Part shown: one piece after another, positions 10,707 to 20,742 of the stretch
Position numbering within the stretch: position 1 is the stretch's first letter
How the letters are laid out: each line of letters begins with the position of its first letter
Assembly (NCBI RefSeq): GCF_035994185.1
Contig: NZ_CP108538.1
Location: forward strand, 4,627,501-4,691,500
DNA from: Streptomyces sp. NBC_01217
Lineage (GTDB): Bacteria > Actinomycetota > Actinomycetes > Streptomycetales > Streptomycetaceae
Direction: 5' to 3'
Length of the DNA stretch: 64,000 bases
Notes under the pieces: model-generated
Seen by the model: only the letters and a program-made list of their open reading frames with translations
What the model was told of the DNA's origin: nothing
Database searches by the model: none
Position numbers and translations under genes: made by a program

Positions 10707-12218
10707 GTGGAGCTGGCTCTGGCGCCGGAAACCCTGGCGCGATGGCAGTTCGGTATCACCACCGTCTACCACTTCCTCTTCGTCCCACTGACGATCTCTC
10801 TCGCCGCGCTCACCGCCGGCCTGCAGACCGCCTGGGTGCGGACGAACAACGAGAAGTACCTCAGAGCGACGAAGTTCTGGGGCAAGCTCTTCCTCATCAA
10901 CATCGCCATGGGCGTCGTCACCGGCATCGTCCAGGAGTTCCAGTTCGGAATGAACTGGTCTGACTACTCGCGGTTCGTCGGCGACATCTTCGGTGCCCCG
11001 CTCGCGTTCGAGGCGCTCATCGCCTTCTTCTTCGAGTCCACGTTCATCGGGCTGTGGATCTTCGGCTGGGACAAGCTGCCGAAGAAGATCCACCTCGCCT
11101 GCATCTGGATGGTCTCCATCGGGACGGTCCTGTCCGCCTACTTCATCCTGGCGGCCAACTCCTGGATGCAGCACCCGGTCGGCTACCGGATCAACAAGGA
11201 GCGCGGCCGGGCCGAACTCACCGACTTCTGGCACGTGCTCACCCAGAACACCGCGCTCGCGCAGTTCTTCCACACCATCACCGCTGCCTTCCTGGTCGGA
11301 GGCGCGTTCATGGTCGGCATCGCTGCCTTCCATCTGGCGCGCAAGAAGCACATCCCGGTGATGCGGACCTCGCTGCGGCTCGGACTGGTCACCGTGGTCA
11401 TCGCCGGACTCCTCACCGCCATCAGCGGTGACCAGCTCGGCAAGGTCATGTTCAAGCAGCAGCCGATGAAGATGGCCGCCGCCGAGGCGCTCTGGGAGGG
11501 GCAGGACTCGGCACCGTTCTCGATCTTCGCGGTCGGTGATGTGGCCAAGGGCCACAACACCGTGGAGATCTCCATCCCCGGGATACTGTCCTTCCTCGCG
11601 GACGACGACTTCACCTCGTACGTCCCCGGCATCAACGACATCAACAAGGCCGAGCAGGAGAAGTTCGGCCCCGGCGACTACCGGCCCAACATCCCGGTCG
11701 CCTTCTGGAGCTTCCGCTGGATGATCGGCTTCGGGATGGCGTCCTTCGGCCTCGGCATCCTCGGACTGTGGCTGACACGACGGAAGTTCATGCTGCCGCC
11801 GGGTATGCGGACCGGTGAGGACGAGGTGCCTCATCTGGTCCTCTTCAAGAACAAGGCCCTCAGTCCCAAGCTCGCCAAGTGCTACTGGATCGTCGCGCTC
11901 TGGACCCTGCTCTTCCCGCTGATCGCCAACTCCTGGGGCTGGATCTTCACCGAGATGGGCCGTCAGCCCTGGGTCGTCTACGGCGTGCTCCAGACCCGCA
12001 ACGCGGTCTCCCCCGGCGTCTCCCAGGGCGAGGTGCTCACCTCGATGATCGGCTTCACCCTGCTCTACGCCACGCTCGCGGTGATCGAGGTCAAGCTGCT
12101 CGTGAAGTACATCAAGGCCGGACCGCCGGAGCTCACGGAGGCCGACCTCAACCCGCCCACCAAGATCGGCGGCGACGACCACGACGACGCCGACCGGCCG
12201 ATGGCCTTCTCCTACTGA
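10707..12218 (+). CDS. cydA: Cytochrome bd quinol oxidase subunit I
   Basis: CydA binds hemes b558, b595 and d, and oxidises quinol at a high-affinity oxygen reductase. The protein has 503 residues and about nine membrane helices. The early WQFGITTVYHFLFVPLTI holds a likely heme-ligand histidine (residue 22). The family signature GRQPW lies near residue 418. The quinol loop is the short type. The GTG start has AAGGAG 8 nt upstream. It heads the cydA-cydB-cydDC operon behind a Rex operator. Confidence 0.97.
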   Translation: MELALAPETLARWQFGITTVYHFLFVPLTISLAALTAGLQTAWVRTNNEKYLRATKFWGKLFLINIAMGVVTGIVQEFQFGMNWSDYSRFVGDIFGAPLAFEALIAFFFESTFIGLWIFGWDKLPKKIHLACIWMVSIGTVLSAYFILAANSWMQHPVGYRINKERGRAELTDFWHVLTQNTALAQFFHTITAAFLVGGAFMVGIAAFHLARKKHIPVMRTSLRLGLVTVVIAGLLTAISGDQLGKVMFKQQPMKMAAAEALWEGQDSAPFSIFAVGDVAKGHNTVEISIPGILSFLADDDFTSYVPGINDINKAEQEKFGPGDYRPNIPVAFWSFRWMIGFGMASFGLGILGLWLTRRKFMLPPGMRTGEDEVPHLVLFKNKALSPKLAKCYWIVALWTLLFPLIANSWGWIFTEMGRQPWVVYGVLQTRNAVSPGVSQGEVLTSMIGFTLLYATLAVIEVKLLVKYIKAGPPELTEADLNPPTKIGGDDHDDADRPMAFSY

Positions 12219-12236
12219 GAGCAGAGGAGCTGAGAG

Positions 12237-13238
12237 ATGGAACTCCACGACGTCTGGTTCGTACTCATCGCCGTCCTCTGGACCGGCTACTTCTTCCTGG
12301 AGGGATTCGACTTCGGGATCGGTGTCCTCACCAAGCTGCTGGCCCGCGACCGCAAGGAGCGCCGGGTTCTGATCAATACGATCGGGCCCGTCTGGGACGG
12401 CAACGAGGTGTGGCTGCTCACTGCGGGCGGTGCGACCTTCGCCGCCTTCCCCGAGTGGTACGCCACCCTGTTCTCCGGCTTCTACCTGCCGCTGCTGATC
12501 ATCCTGGTCTGCCTGATCGTGCGGGGCGTCGCCTTCGAGTACCGGTCGAAGCGGCCCGAGGAGAAGTGGCAGACCAACTGGGAGCACGCGATCTTCTGGA
12601 CCTCGCTGATCCCCGCCCTGCTCTGGGGCGTGGCCTTCGGGAACATCGTGCGCGGCGTGAAGATCAACGCCGACATGGAGTACGCGGGCACCTTCTGGGA
12701 TCTGCTCAACCCGTACGCCATCCTCGGCGGACTGGTCACGCTCACCCTCTTCACCTTCCACGGCGCCGTGTTCGCGGGACTCAAGACCGTCGGGGACATC
12801 CGGGAGCGGTCGCGCAAGCTGGCGCTGAAGCTGGGGCTGGTCACCGCGGTGCTCGCCCTCGGCTTCCTGCTCTGGACCCAGATCGACAAGGGCGACGGCT
12901 GGAGCCTGCTGGCGATGGTCATCGCCGTGGTGGCGCTGGTCGCTGCGATCGTCGCGATAGCGGCGGGACGGGAGGGCTGGTCGTTCGCGTTCTCCGGAGT
13001 GACCATCGTGGCCGCGGTCGCGATGCTCTTCCTGACGCTCTTCCCGAACGTCATGCCGTCCTCGCTGAACGACGCCTGGAGCCTCACGGTCACCAACGCC
13101 TCGTCCACCCCGTACACGCTGAAGATCATGACCTGGTGCGCGGGGATCGCCACTCCCGTTGTCCTGCTCTACCAGGGCTGGACGTACTGGGTGTTCCGCA
13201 AGCGCATCGGTACGCAGCACATCGCCGAAGCGCACTGA
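12237..13238 (+). CDS. cydB: Cytochrome bd quinol oxidase subunit II
   Basis: CydB is the structural partner of CydA. The protein has 333 residues and about eight membrane helices. The conserved N-terminal FFLEGFDFGIGVL and the IGPVWDGNEVWL block (near residue 45) are typical of the family. It starts 18 nt after cydA with a GAGGAG-type ribosome site, so the two are co-transcribed. Confidence 0.97.
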   Translation: MELHDVWFVLIAVLWTGYFFLEGFDFGIGVLTKLLARDRKERRVLINTIGPVWDGNEVWLLTAGGATFAAFPEWYATLFSGFYLPLLIILVCLIVRGVAFEYRSKRPEEKWQTNWEHAIFWTSLIPALLWGVAFGNIVRGVKINADMEYAGTFWDLLNPYAILGGLVTLTLFTFHGAVFAGLKTVGDIRERSRKLALKLGLVTAVLALGFLLWTQIDKGDGWSLLAMVIAVVALVAAIVAIAAGREGWSFAFSGVTIVAAVAMLFLTLFPNVMPSSLNDAWSLTVTNASSTPYTLKIMTWCAGIATPVVLLYQGWTYWVFRKRIGTQHIAEAH

Positions 13239-13310
13239 ACACGCCTGGGGCCTGCCCGGCGGAGCAAGGCAGGACAGGCCCCGGCCCACCGACCGAGCTC
13301 ACTGGGGGCT

Positions 13311-13324
13311 GTTTCACGTGAAAC
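13311..13324. promoter_or_regulatory. parS chromosome-partition site
   Basis: GTTTCACGTGAAAC is the perfect 14-bp Streptomyces parS palindrome, bound by ParB. With flanks it reads TGTTTCACGTGAAACC. The site overlaps the GTG start of cydDC (13318). Streptomyces parS sites cluster around oriC, so this supports an origin-proximal location. Confidence 0.92.
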
Positions 13325-16300
13325 CGATCGACCCGCGCCTGCTCCGCCACGCCCGCGCCACCCGCCTCTTCCTGGTGGCCGTGGTGGCACTCGGAGTTGT
13401 CGGGGCGGCGCTGGTCATCGCCCAGGCCATGCTCATCGCCGAAGTGGTGGTGGGCGGGTTCGAGGACGGACTGGCCGCCGCCGGACTGCGGACCCCACTG
13501 CTCCTGCTCGCGGCGGTCGCGCTCGGCCGGGCGCTGGTGTCCTGGCTGACCGAACTGGCCGCCTACCGGGCCAGCGCGGCGGTGAAGTCCGAACTGCGCG
13601 GCCGGCTGCTGGAACGGGCCGCCGCGCTCGGGCCGGGCTGGCTGAGCGGCCAGCGCACCGGTTCGCTGGTGGCGCTCGCCACCCGCGGTGTCGACGCGCT
13701 CGACGACTACTTCGCGCGCTATCTGCCGCAGCTCGGACTCGCGGTGGTCGTCCCGGTGGCGGTCCTGGCGCGGATCGTCACCGAGGACTGGGTCTCGGCA
13801 GCGATCATCGTGGTCACGCTGCCGCTCATCCCGCTCTTCATGATCCTGATCGGCTGGGCCACCCAGTCACGGATGGACCGCCAGTGGCGGCTGCTGTCCC
13901 GGCTCTCCGGGCACTTCCTCGACGTGGTCGCCGGACTGCCGACGCTGAAGGTCTTCGGCCGGGCCAAGGCGCAGGCCGAGTCCATCCGCACCATCACCTC
14001 GCAGTACCGGCGGGCAACGCTGCGGACCCTGCGGATCGCGTTCCTGTCGTCCTTCGCCCTGGAGCTGCTGGCGACCCTGTCGGTGGCCCTCGTCGCCGTC
14101 ACCATCGGCATGCGGCTCGTGCACGGTGAACTCGACCTCTACACCGGCCTGGTGGTGCTGATCCTGGCGCCCGAGGCCTATCTGCCGATCCGCCAGGTCG
14201 GAGCGCAGTACCACGCCGCCGCCGAGGGTCTCTCGGCAGCGGAGGAGATCTTCTCGGTCCTGGAGACCGAGCCACGGACGGGCGGCACGGCGGACATCCC
14301 CAAGTCGCTGCGGCTGGAGCTGGAGGGGGTGACCGTACGGCACGAGGGCCGCAGCGAACCCTCGCTGGACGGTGCCTCGCTGGTGGTGGACGAGGGGGAG
14401 ACCGTCGCCCTCGTCGGTCCGAGCGGTGTCGGCAAGTCCACCCTGCTCGATGTGGTGCTGGGATTCACGGCCCCCGACGACGGGCGCGTGCGGGTCGGCG
14501 GCGCGGACCTGGCGACGCTGGCGCCCGAGCGCTGGCGGGAGCGGATCGCCTGGGTGCCGCAGCGCCCGCACCTCTTCGCGGGCACGATCGCGGAGAACGT
14601 ACGGCTGGCCCGGCCGGACGCCGACGACGGGGCGGTGACGGCGGCGCTGCGGGACGCGGGGGCATGCGACTTCGTGGCGGAACTGCCGGACGGCGCGCAG
14701 ACGCTCCTCGGCGAGGACGGTGCGGGCGTCTCCGCCGGTCAGCGCCAGCGCCTCGCACTCGCACGGGCCTTCCTCGCCGACCGGCCGCTGCTGCTGCTCG
14801 ACGAGCCGACCGCGAACCTGGACGGCGAAACGGAAGCGGGAATCGTCGAGGCGGTACGCAGGCTGGCAGCGGGGCGGACCGTGCTCCTGGTCGTGCACCG
14901 CCCGGCGCTGCTCTCGGTGGCCGACCGCGTGGTGACCCTGGAACCGGGCGCGACACCTCGGCCGGAGAAGCCCGCGGCGCCCGCCGCGGCGCCGCGGGCG
15001 ACGAGCGCACCCGAGGACGAGAGCGACGCGGTGCCGGAGTCCGGGGTGCTGCGGGACACCGCGGCCCGCTCCGGCCGGATCCTCGCGCGGGTCAGGGAGG
15101 CGGCAGGAGCACAGCGCGGGCAGCTGGCACTCGCACTGCTGCTGGGAAGCCTCGCCCTGGGCTCGACCGTCGGGCTCATGGCCGTATCCGGCTGGCTGAT
15201 CTCCCGCGCCTCCGAACAGCCCCCGGTGCTCTATCTGATGGTCGCCGTGACCGCGACCCGCGCCTTCGGGCTCGGACGGGCCGTCTTCCGCTACGCCGAG
15301 CGCCTGGTGTCGCACGACGCGGTGCTCAAGATGCTCGCCGAGCTGCGCGTCGCGGTCTACCGAGGACTGGAACGCATCGCGCCCGCCGGTCTGCGCCGAA
15401 CCCGGCGCGGGGATCTGCTCTCCCGGCTCGTCGCCGATGTGGACGCCCTGCAGGACTACTGGCTGCGCTGGCTGCTGCCCGCAGGGACCGCGGTCGTCGT
15501 GGGAGCGGTGACCGCCGGATTCATCGGCTGGCTGCTGCCTGCGGCAGGCCTCGTGCTGGCTGCCGGACTGCTGCTGGCCGGAGTGGGAGTGCCACTGGTC
15601 AGCGGTGCCTGCTCCCGTCACGCGGAACGCCAACTGGCCCCCGCACGCGCCGATCTGGCCACCCGGATCACGGACCTGCTCGGCGGGACCGCCGAACTGA
15701 CCGTCGCGGGCGCCCTGCCCGCGCACTCGGAGCGGACCCGGGAGGCCGACGGCGTCCTGACCCGCATCGCCGCCCGCGCGGCGACCGCCACCGCACTCGG
15801 CGGCGGTCTCATCGCCCTGATAGGCGGCCTCACCGTCGTCGCCACCGCACTCGTCGCCCTCCCCGCGGTGCACGACGGCCGGCTCGCGGGCGTCGAGCTC
15901 GCGGTGGTGGTGCTCACGCCGCTGGCCGCGTTCGAGGCCGTGACCGGTCTGCCGCTCGCCGTGCAGTACCGGCAGCGGGTCAAGCGGAGCGCGGAGCGGG
16001 TGTACGAGGTGCTGGACGCTCCGCTGCCCGTGCGTGAACCCGGCAGTCCGACCGAGACACCTGGATCGCCGTTCCCGCTGGAGGTACGGGAGCTGTCGGC
16101 CCGGTACGCGGGAGCGGGACGGGACGCCCTGGACTCCGTCGACCTGACGCTGACGGCCGGCCGGCGCATCGCCGTCGTCGGACCGTCCGGCTCAGGGAAG
16201 ACGACCCTCGCCCAGGTCCTGGTCCGCTTCCTGGACGCACGCTCGGGGTCGTACCGGATCGGCGGCGTCGATGCCTGCGCACTGGAGGGGGACACGGTCC

Positions 16301-16836
16301 GGCAGTTCGTCGGGCTGTGCGCCCAGGACGCCCATGTCTTCGACAGCTCCATCCGCGAGAACCTGCGACTGGCCCGTACCGGTGCCACGGACGGCGAACT
16401 GCGGACCGCTCTCGACCGGGCAAGGCTGCTCGACTGGGCCGAGGCGCTGCCCGACGGGCTCGACACCCTTGTCGGCGAACACGGCGCCCGCCTCTCCGGC
16501 GGCCAGCGCCAGCGCCTCGCCCTGGCCCGGGCGCTCCTCGCCGACTTTCCCGTGCTCGTGCTGGACGAGCCCGCGGAACATCTCGACCTGGCGACCGCGG
16601 ACGCGCTGACCGCAGACCTGCTGGCCGCCACCCGGGGGCGTACGACGGTGCTGATCACCCACCGTCTCCAGGGGGTCGAAGCCGTCGACGAGGTGGTGGT
16701 GCTCGACAGCGGCCGAATCGTGCAGCGCGGAACGTACGCCGATCTCGCCGCCGAGGAGGGGCCACTGCGCCGAATGCTGGAGCGCGAGCGGGAGACCGTA
16801 CAGCTGCCCGAGGAAGCCGTGGGCGTACGGGCATGA
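13318..16836 (+). CDS. cydDC: Fused CydD-CydC ABC transporter
   Basis: This ABC exporter of 1172 residues is needed to assemble cytochrome bd; it is thought to handle heme and thiols. The two halves that are separate in E. coli are joined here. Half one: membrane domain (about 1-310), ATPase with GPSGVGKST (near 367), signature VSAGQRQR and LLLLDEPTANLD. Half two: membrane domain (about 595-890), ATPase with GPSGSGKTT (near 951), signature LSGGQRQR and VLVLDEPAEHLD. The first signature is SAGQ rather than SGGQ, so the two ATP sites may differ. The GTG start is inferred from GGGGG upstream and lies inside parS. Confidence 0.93.
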   Translation: MKPIDPRLLRHARATRLFLVAVVALGVVGAALVIAQAMLIAEVVVGGFEDGLAAAGLRTPLLLLAAVALGRALVSWLTELAAYRASAAVKSELRGRLLERAAALGPGWLSGQRTGSLVALATRGVDALDDYFARYLPQLGLAVVVPVAVLARIVTEDWVSAAIIVVTLPLIPLFMILIGWATQSRMDRQWRLLSRLSGHFLDVVAGLPTLKVFGRAKAQAESIRTITSQYRRATLRTLRIAFLSSFALELLATLSVALVAVTIGMRLVHGELDLYTGLVVLILAPEAYLPIRQVGAQYHAAAEGLSAAEEIFSVLETEPRTGGTADIPKSLRLELEGVTVRHEGRSEPSLDGASLVVDEGETVALVGPSGVGKSTLLDVVLGFTAPDDGRVRVGGADLATLAPERWRERIAWVPQRPHLFAGTIAENVRLARPDADDGAVTAALRDAGACDFVAELPDGAQTLLGEDGAGVSAGQRQRLALARAFLADRPLLLLDEPTANLDGETEAGIVEAVRRLAAGRTVLLVVHRPALLSVADRVVTLEPGATPRPEKPAAPAAAPRATSAPEDESDAVPESGVLRDTAARSGRILARVREAAGAQRGQLALALLLGSLALGSTVGLMAVSGWLISRASEQPPVLYLMVAVTATRAFGLGRAVFRYAERLVSHDAVLKMLAELRVAVYRGLERIAPAGLRRTRRGDLLSRLVADVDALQDYWLRWLLPAGTAVVVGAVTAGFIGWLLPAAGLVLAAGLLLAGVGVPLVSGACSRHAERQLAPARADLATRITDLLGGTAELTVAGALPAHSERTREADGVLTRIAARAATATALGGGLIALIGGLTVVATALVALPAVHDGRLAGVELAVVVLTPLAAFEAVTGLPLAVQYRQRVKRSAERVYEVLDAPLPVREPGSPTETPGSPFPLEVRELSARYAGAGRDALDSVDLTLTAGRRIAVVGPSGSGKTTLAQVLVRFLDARSGSYRIGGVDACALEGDTVRQFVGLCAQDAHVFDSSIRENLRLARTGATDGELRTALDRARLLDWAEALPDGLDTLVGEHGARLSGGQRQRLALARALLADFPVLVLDEPAEHLDLATADALTADLLAATRGRTTVLITHRLQGVEAVDEVVVLDSGRIVQRGTYADLAAEEGPLRRMLERERETVQLPEEAVGVRA

Positions 16837-16880
16837 GCCGGGCGGCACAACAGACGCCGGGCATGAGCCGGGCGGCACAA
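16828..16880 (+). repeat. Direct repeat over the cydDC stop codon
   Basis: A 23-bp unit, CGGGCATGAGCCGGGCGGCA plus CAA, occurs at 16828-16850 and 16858-16880 (period 30). The first copy contains the TGA stop of cydDC. It looks like a local duplication of the gene end. Confidence 0.8.
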
Positions 16881-16923
16881 TAGCCGACTTTCCTCACCAA
16901 TGGGGACTAACTAGGCTCGGTGT

Positions 16924-18630
16924 ATGTCAGAGCAGGATCCGAAGGACCGACTCGAAGCCGCGACCCGGGCGACCCGCAGCCTGCAGGGCCTGTCCAGCGA
17001 ACTCACCGCCCGAGTACCGCAGCTGCTGGAAGCCATGCGATCCGTCGGCACGGGCCTCGAACTGCACTCCACTCTCGACCGGATCTGCGAGACGGCGGCC
17101 GAACTCGCCCACTCCCGCTACGCCGCCATCGGCGTCGTCGACGAGGAAGGTGCGGGGCTCTCCGACTTCGTCACATACGGGGTGCCGGACGAGGTGGCGC
17201 ACGAGATCGGCCGCCGCCCCGACGGACACCGAGGGCTGCTCGGTGCACTGATCCACGACCCGGTACCGGTGAAACTCGCCGATCTGACGGCCGATCCGAG
17301 GTTCGCCGGATTCCCGCCCGGCCACCCCCCGATGCGGACCTTCCTCGGCGTTCCGATCCGCGTACAGGGAGAGATCTTCGGAAATCTCTATCTGGCCGAG
17401 AAGGACGGCGGGGGCGACTTCAACGACTACGACCTGCACATGGTGCGGGTGCTCGCCACCGAGGCCGGGATCGCCATCGGCAACGCCCGGCTGTACGAGG
17501 CGGCACGCCAGCGCGAGCGGTGGATCGACGGTTCGGTGGCCGTGACCACCGCTCTGCTGTCCGGCGGGGACGCCGATGACGCGCTGGCCGTCGTCGCCGA
17601 ACAGGCCCGCCGTCTCGCCGCGTCCGCCGCCGGGATCGTGCTGCTGCCGGCCGAGGAGGGCGGCCTGGAGATCGTCGCCATCTCCACGGACGAGCCCTCC
17701 GCCCAGCTGGGGGTGCTCATCGGGCCGGAGAGCCCGGTGGTGGCGAAGCTGCTGGGCGGCGAGCCGGTCTTCGTGGACGACGCGGCCACCGATCCCCGCA
17801 TGATCACCACGTTGGCCCACCGGTTCGGCCCCAGCATGCTGCTGCCCCTGCACAGCGGCGGACGGGTGCTGGGCGCGCTCGCCACCCCGCGCTCCCGGGG
17901 CGGGAGACCGTTCACGGAGACGGAACGGACCCTCGCCACCCAGTTCGCCTCGCAGGCCGCACTCGCGCTGATGATGGCCGAGGCACAGCGGGACCGGGAA
18001 CGGCTCGCGGTGTACGAGGACCGTGACCGGATCGCCCGCGATCTGCACGACCTGGTCATCCAGCGGCTGTTCGCCACCGGAATGATGCTGGAGAGCGCCC
18101 AGCGCCGGTCGGTCGTGCCCGAGGTGCAGACCGGTGTGGGCCGGGCGGTCGACGAGCTGGACGTGACCATCCAGGAGATCCGTACCGCGATCTTCGCGCT
18201 GCAGCAGGAGCCGGCCGAGGCGCCGTCGGGGCTGCGCACCCGCGTTGTGCGCGAGATCAACATGGCGGCGGTCCCGCTGGGCTTCAAGCCCTCGCACCGC
18301 TTCCTCGGCCCGGTCGACTCGCTGGTCGGCGAGCTGACCGGCAAGAACCTGATCGCGGCGCTGCGGGAGGCGCTGTCCAACGCCTTCCGGCATGCCGACG
18401 CCTCGCTGATCGAGGTGGTCGTCGACGCGACCGTCACGCTGCCCGACGGGAGGGACGCGGTGCGGCTGTCGGTCGCCGACGACGGGGTGGGCATCCCGGA
18501 GGGCGGCCGGCGCAGCGGGCTGCGGAACCTGGCGCGCCGGGCGGAATCCCTCGGTGGTGCGAGCTGGTTCGGGCCCGGCATCCGGGAGGACGGGGGCGGC
18601 ACGACGGTGGTGTGGGAGGCGCCGATCTGA
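16924..18630 (+). CDS. GAF-GAF sensor histidine kinase
   Basis: The protein has 568 residues and no membrane segment. Two GAF domains (about 50-200 and 215-360) are followed by a HisKA_3 dimerisation helix with the phospho-accepting histidine in ARDLHDLVIQRLFA (near residue 378). A HATPase_c domain closes the protein, with NAFRHADA (N box) and DDGVGIPEGG (G1). This is the DevS/DosS plan, in which the first GAF can bind heme and sense O2, CO or NO. No response regulator lies beside it, so it may be an orphan kinase. Its place after the cyd operon fits redox sensing; that is an inference. Confidence 0.9.
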   Translation: MSEQDPKDRLEAATRATRSLQGLSSELTARVPQLLEAMRSVGTGLELHSTLDRICETAAELAHSRYAAIGVVDEEGAGLSDFVTYGVPDEVAHEIGRRPDGHRGLLGALIHDPVPVKLADLTADPRFAGFPPGHPPMRTFLGVPIRVQGEIFGNLYLAEKDGGGDFNDYDLHMVRVLATEAGIAIGNARLYEAARQRERWIDGSVAVTTALLSGGDADDALAVVAEQARRLAASAAGIVLLPAEEGGLEIVAISTDEPSAQLGVLIGPESPVVAKLLGGEPVFVDDAATDPRMITTLAHRFGPSMLLPLHSGGRVLGALATPRSRGGRPFTETERTLATQFASQAALALMMAEAQRDRERLAVYEDRDRIARDLHDLVIQRLFATGMMLESAQRRSVVPEVQTGVGRAVDELDVTIQEIRTAIFALQQEPAEAPSGLRTRVVREINMAAVPLGFKPSHRFLGPVDSLVGELTGKNLIAALREALSNAFRHADASLIEVVVDATVTLPDGRDAVRLSVADDGVGIPEGGRRSGLRNLARRAESLGGASWFGPGIREDGGGTTVVWEAPI

Positions 18631-18724
18631 GGGCTGGGCGGTCGAGCGGCTCAGGGGCCTGGTTGTCCGGTCCCGGTCCTGATCCCGGTCGCCCGGCCGC
18701 TGGGGGCGCCGCCGGGCTCGGGTC

Positions 18725-19591
18725 TCAGAGTGCCGATCCGGGAGTTCGGCGTTCGGCGAGGATCCGCTCGATGACGACCGCGACTCCGTCGTCGTCGTTG
18801 CTGGCGGTCCGGCCGGAGGCGGCCGCGAGTGCGGCCGGGTGAGCGTTGCCCATCGCGTACGAGGTGCCCGCCCAGCGCAACATCTCCACGTCGTTGGGCA
18901 TGTCGCCGAAGGCGACGACCTCGGCGGGCGAGATGCCGCGCTCGGCGCAGCAGAGCGCCAGGGTGCTGGCCTTGGAGACGCCGGGACCGCTGACCTCCAG
19001 CAGGGCGGTGGGGCTGGACCTGGTGAAGGAGGCCAGGTCGCCGGCTGCCGTGCCGGCCAGGTCGAGGAAGTCGTCCGGGGTCAGCTCGGCGTGGTGGGCG
19101 AGGAGCTTCAGGACGGGGGCGCCGGTGCCCGGCGTCTCCTCGTGGAGCAGCTTCTCCGCGATGGCGACGGTGGCTCCCGGGTCCAGATGAAAGGGCGGGT
19201 AGACCGGTTCGTAGTGGATGCCGGTGGCCAGCTCGACGGCGAAGGAGGTACCGGGAGCGGCGGCGCGCAGTGTGCGCACGACATCAAGGGCGATGTCGCG
19301 CTCCAGCGGGTGGACCTTGACCAGCTTGCCGTCCGCGTGCAGATCCGCGACCGCGGCGCCGTTCGCGCAGATGGCCAGTCCGTGGCCGTGGACGTGGTCG
19401 CTGACGACATCCATCCAGCGGGCCGGGCGGCCGGTGACGAAGAAGACCTCGAGACCGGCCTTCTCGGCGGCGGCGAGTGCGGCGACCGTACGGTCCGAGA
19501 CGGTCTTGTCATCGCGCAACAGGGTGCCGTCGAGGTCGGTGGCGATCAGCCGGAGAGCGGCAGGCGGAGGCGGGTCGATAGCTGAGGTCAC
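18725..19591 (-). CDS. Cof-type HAD phosphatase (first of two)
   Basis: The protein has 288 residues. HAD motif I is [10 protein letters not shown] (near residue 20), motif II is FFVTGRPA, and the late GDMPNDVEML supplies the metal-binding aspartates. The cap insert places it in the Cof/subfamily IIB, which hydrolyses sugar phosphates and similar substrates. A related gene at 30415-31218 shares motifs and length. The GTG at 19591 is chosen because the family starts close to motif I; the ribosome site is weak. It converges with the sensor kinase gene. Confidence 0.85.
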   Translation of the reverse strand: MTSAIDPPPPAALRLIATDLDGTLLRDDKTVSDRTVAALAAAEKAGLEVFFVTGRPARWMDVVSDHVHGHGLAICANGAAVADLHADGKLVKVHPLERDIALDVVRTLRAAAPGTSFAVELATGIHYEPVYPPFHLDPGATVAIAEKLLHEETPGTGAPVLKLLAHHAELTPDDFLDLAGTAAGDLASFTRSSPTALLEVSGPGVSKASTLALCCAERGISPAEVVAFGDMPNDVEMLRWAGTSYAMGNAHPAALAAASGRTASNDDDGVAVVIERILAERRTPGSAL

Positions 19592-19796
19592 AGGCCCATT
19601 CTCGCGTACGGAGGTGCACGGGCGTGCAGAGGGGCGCACGTTTGAGAGCGCGCGCCCCTGACTAGGGGAACATGCCTGAGGCATATGCCATTGGATCCCG
19701 GACGGCCGCGCGGACTGATCGGCTGCCGGGCCGGTCGGAGGCGATGCCGGGCGGTCGCCCGTCGTGCCGGCCCGGTCGGTGATGGCCCCGGGGCCG

Positions 19797-20696
19797 TCAG
19801 TGGCCGAGCTGGGCCAGACCCTCGGTGGCGATTCGTTCGAAAACCTTCTCGTCCGCCGCGAAGTCGGAGTCCGGGATCGGGGTGTGAATGACGATCTCCG
19901 TGATGCCCAGCGCGAAGTGCGTGCCCGCGAAATCCACGAAGGCGTCGAAGGACTGCAGAGGGCGGTCCGGTGTGAAGCCGGTGAGAAGGATCTTGTCCAG
20001 CTCGGCGGCATCCCGGCCGATGGACCCGCAGGCCGCGTCCAGCCTGGAGAGCTGCCCGCGGATGGCCTCCACGGACTGCTCCGGGGTGCCCGCTTCGTAC
20101 AGCTTCGGGTCGCCCGTGGTGACCCAGGCCTGTCCGTACCGCGCGGCGAGCTTCATTCCGCGCGGCCCGGTGGCGGCCACTGCGAACGGCAGCCGGGGCC
20201 GTTGCACACAGCCGGGGATGTTCCGGGCCTCGTTCGCCGCGTAGAACCGGCCTTCGTGCGTCACCGAGGGCTCGCGCAGCAGCTGGTCGAGCAGCGGTAC
20301 GAACTCGTCGAAGTGGTCGGCGCGTTCGCGCGACGTCCACGGCTCCTCGTCGCTCCGGCGCAGTGTGGTGGCATCGAAACCGTTGCCGCCCGCGCCGATG
20401 CCGAGGGTGACGCGTCCGCCCGAGACGTCGTCCAGCGTGATGAGGTCCTTGGCGAGTGTGACGGGGTGCCGGAAGTTGGGGGAGGTGACGAGGGTGCCAA
20501 GGCGCACTCGCCGGGTGACGGCGGCAGCGGCGGTGAGGGTCGGTACCGCGCCGAACCACGGTCCGTCGCGGAAGGTACGCCAGGCCAGGTGGTCGTAGGT
20601 GTAGGCGGCGTGGAACCCCAGTTCCTCGGCGCGCTGCCAGACCTTCCGGCCCTCGCTCCAGCGGTGGATCGGCAGAATCACAGTGCTCAGACGCAT
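19797..20696 (-). CDS. Luciferase-like F420-dependent oxidoreductase
   Basis: The protein has 299 residues and is a TIM-barrel protein of the LLM class. Typical blocks are AEELGFHAAYTYDHL (near residue 25), RVRLGTLVTSPNFRHP (near 60) and LGIGAGGNGFD (near 95). Actinobacterial members use F420H2 or FMN to reduce varied substrates; the substrate here is not evident. The ATG at 20696 (MRLSTVILPI) is preferred over 20708, from the family's usual start, since neither has a clear ribosome site. Confidence 0.82.
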   Translation of the reverse strand: MRLSTVILPIHRWSEGRKVWQRAEELGFHAAYTYDHLAWRTFRDGPWFGAVPTLTAAAAVTRRVRLGTLVTSPNFRHPVTLAKDLITLDDVSGGRVTLGIGAGGNGFDATTLRRSDEEPWTSRERADHFDEFVPLLDQLLREPSVTHEGRFYAANEARNIPGCVQRPRLPFAVAATGPRGMKLAARYGQAWVTTGDPKLYEAGTPEQSVEAIRGQLSRLDAACGSIGRDAAELDKILLTGFTPDRPLQSFDAFVDFAGTHFALGITEIVIHTPIPDSDFAADEKVFERIATEGLAQLGH

Positions 20697-20742
20697 GACT
20701 ACGACCATACGGGTCCGAAAACCGACGGGCCCGGTTGCGCGG

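Noticed and set aside
10647..13289. 880-codon minus-strand frame across cydA and cydB
   Set aside because: Its Glu/Arg/His/Gly-rich low-complexity composition and complete overlap with two certain genes mark it as a shadow.
13867..15873. 668-codon minus-strand frame in cydDC
   Set aside because: Shadow of the ABC transporter gene; no family features.
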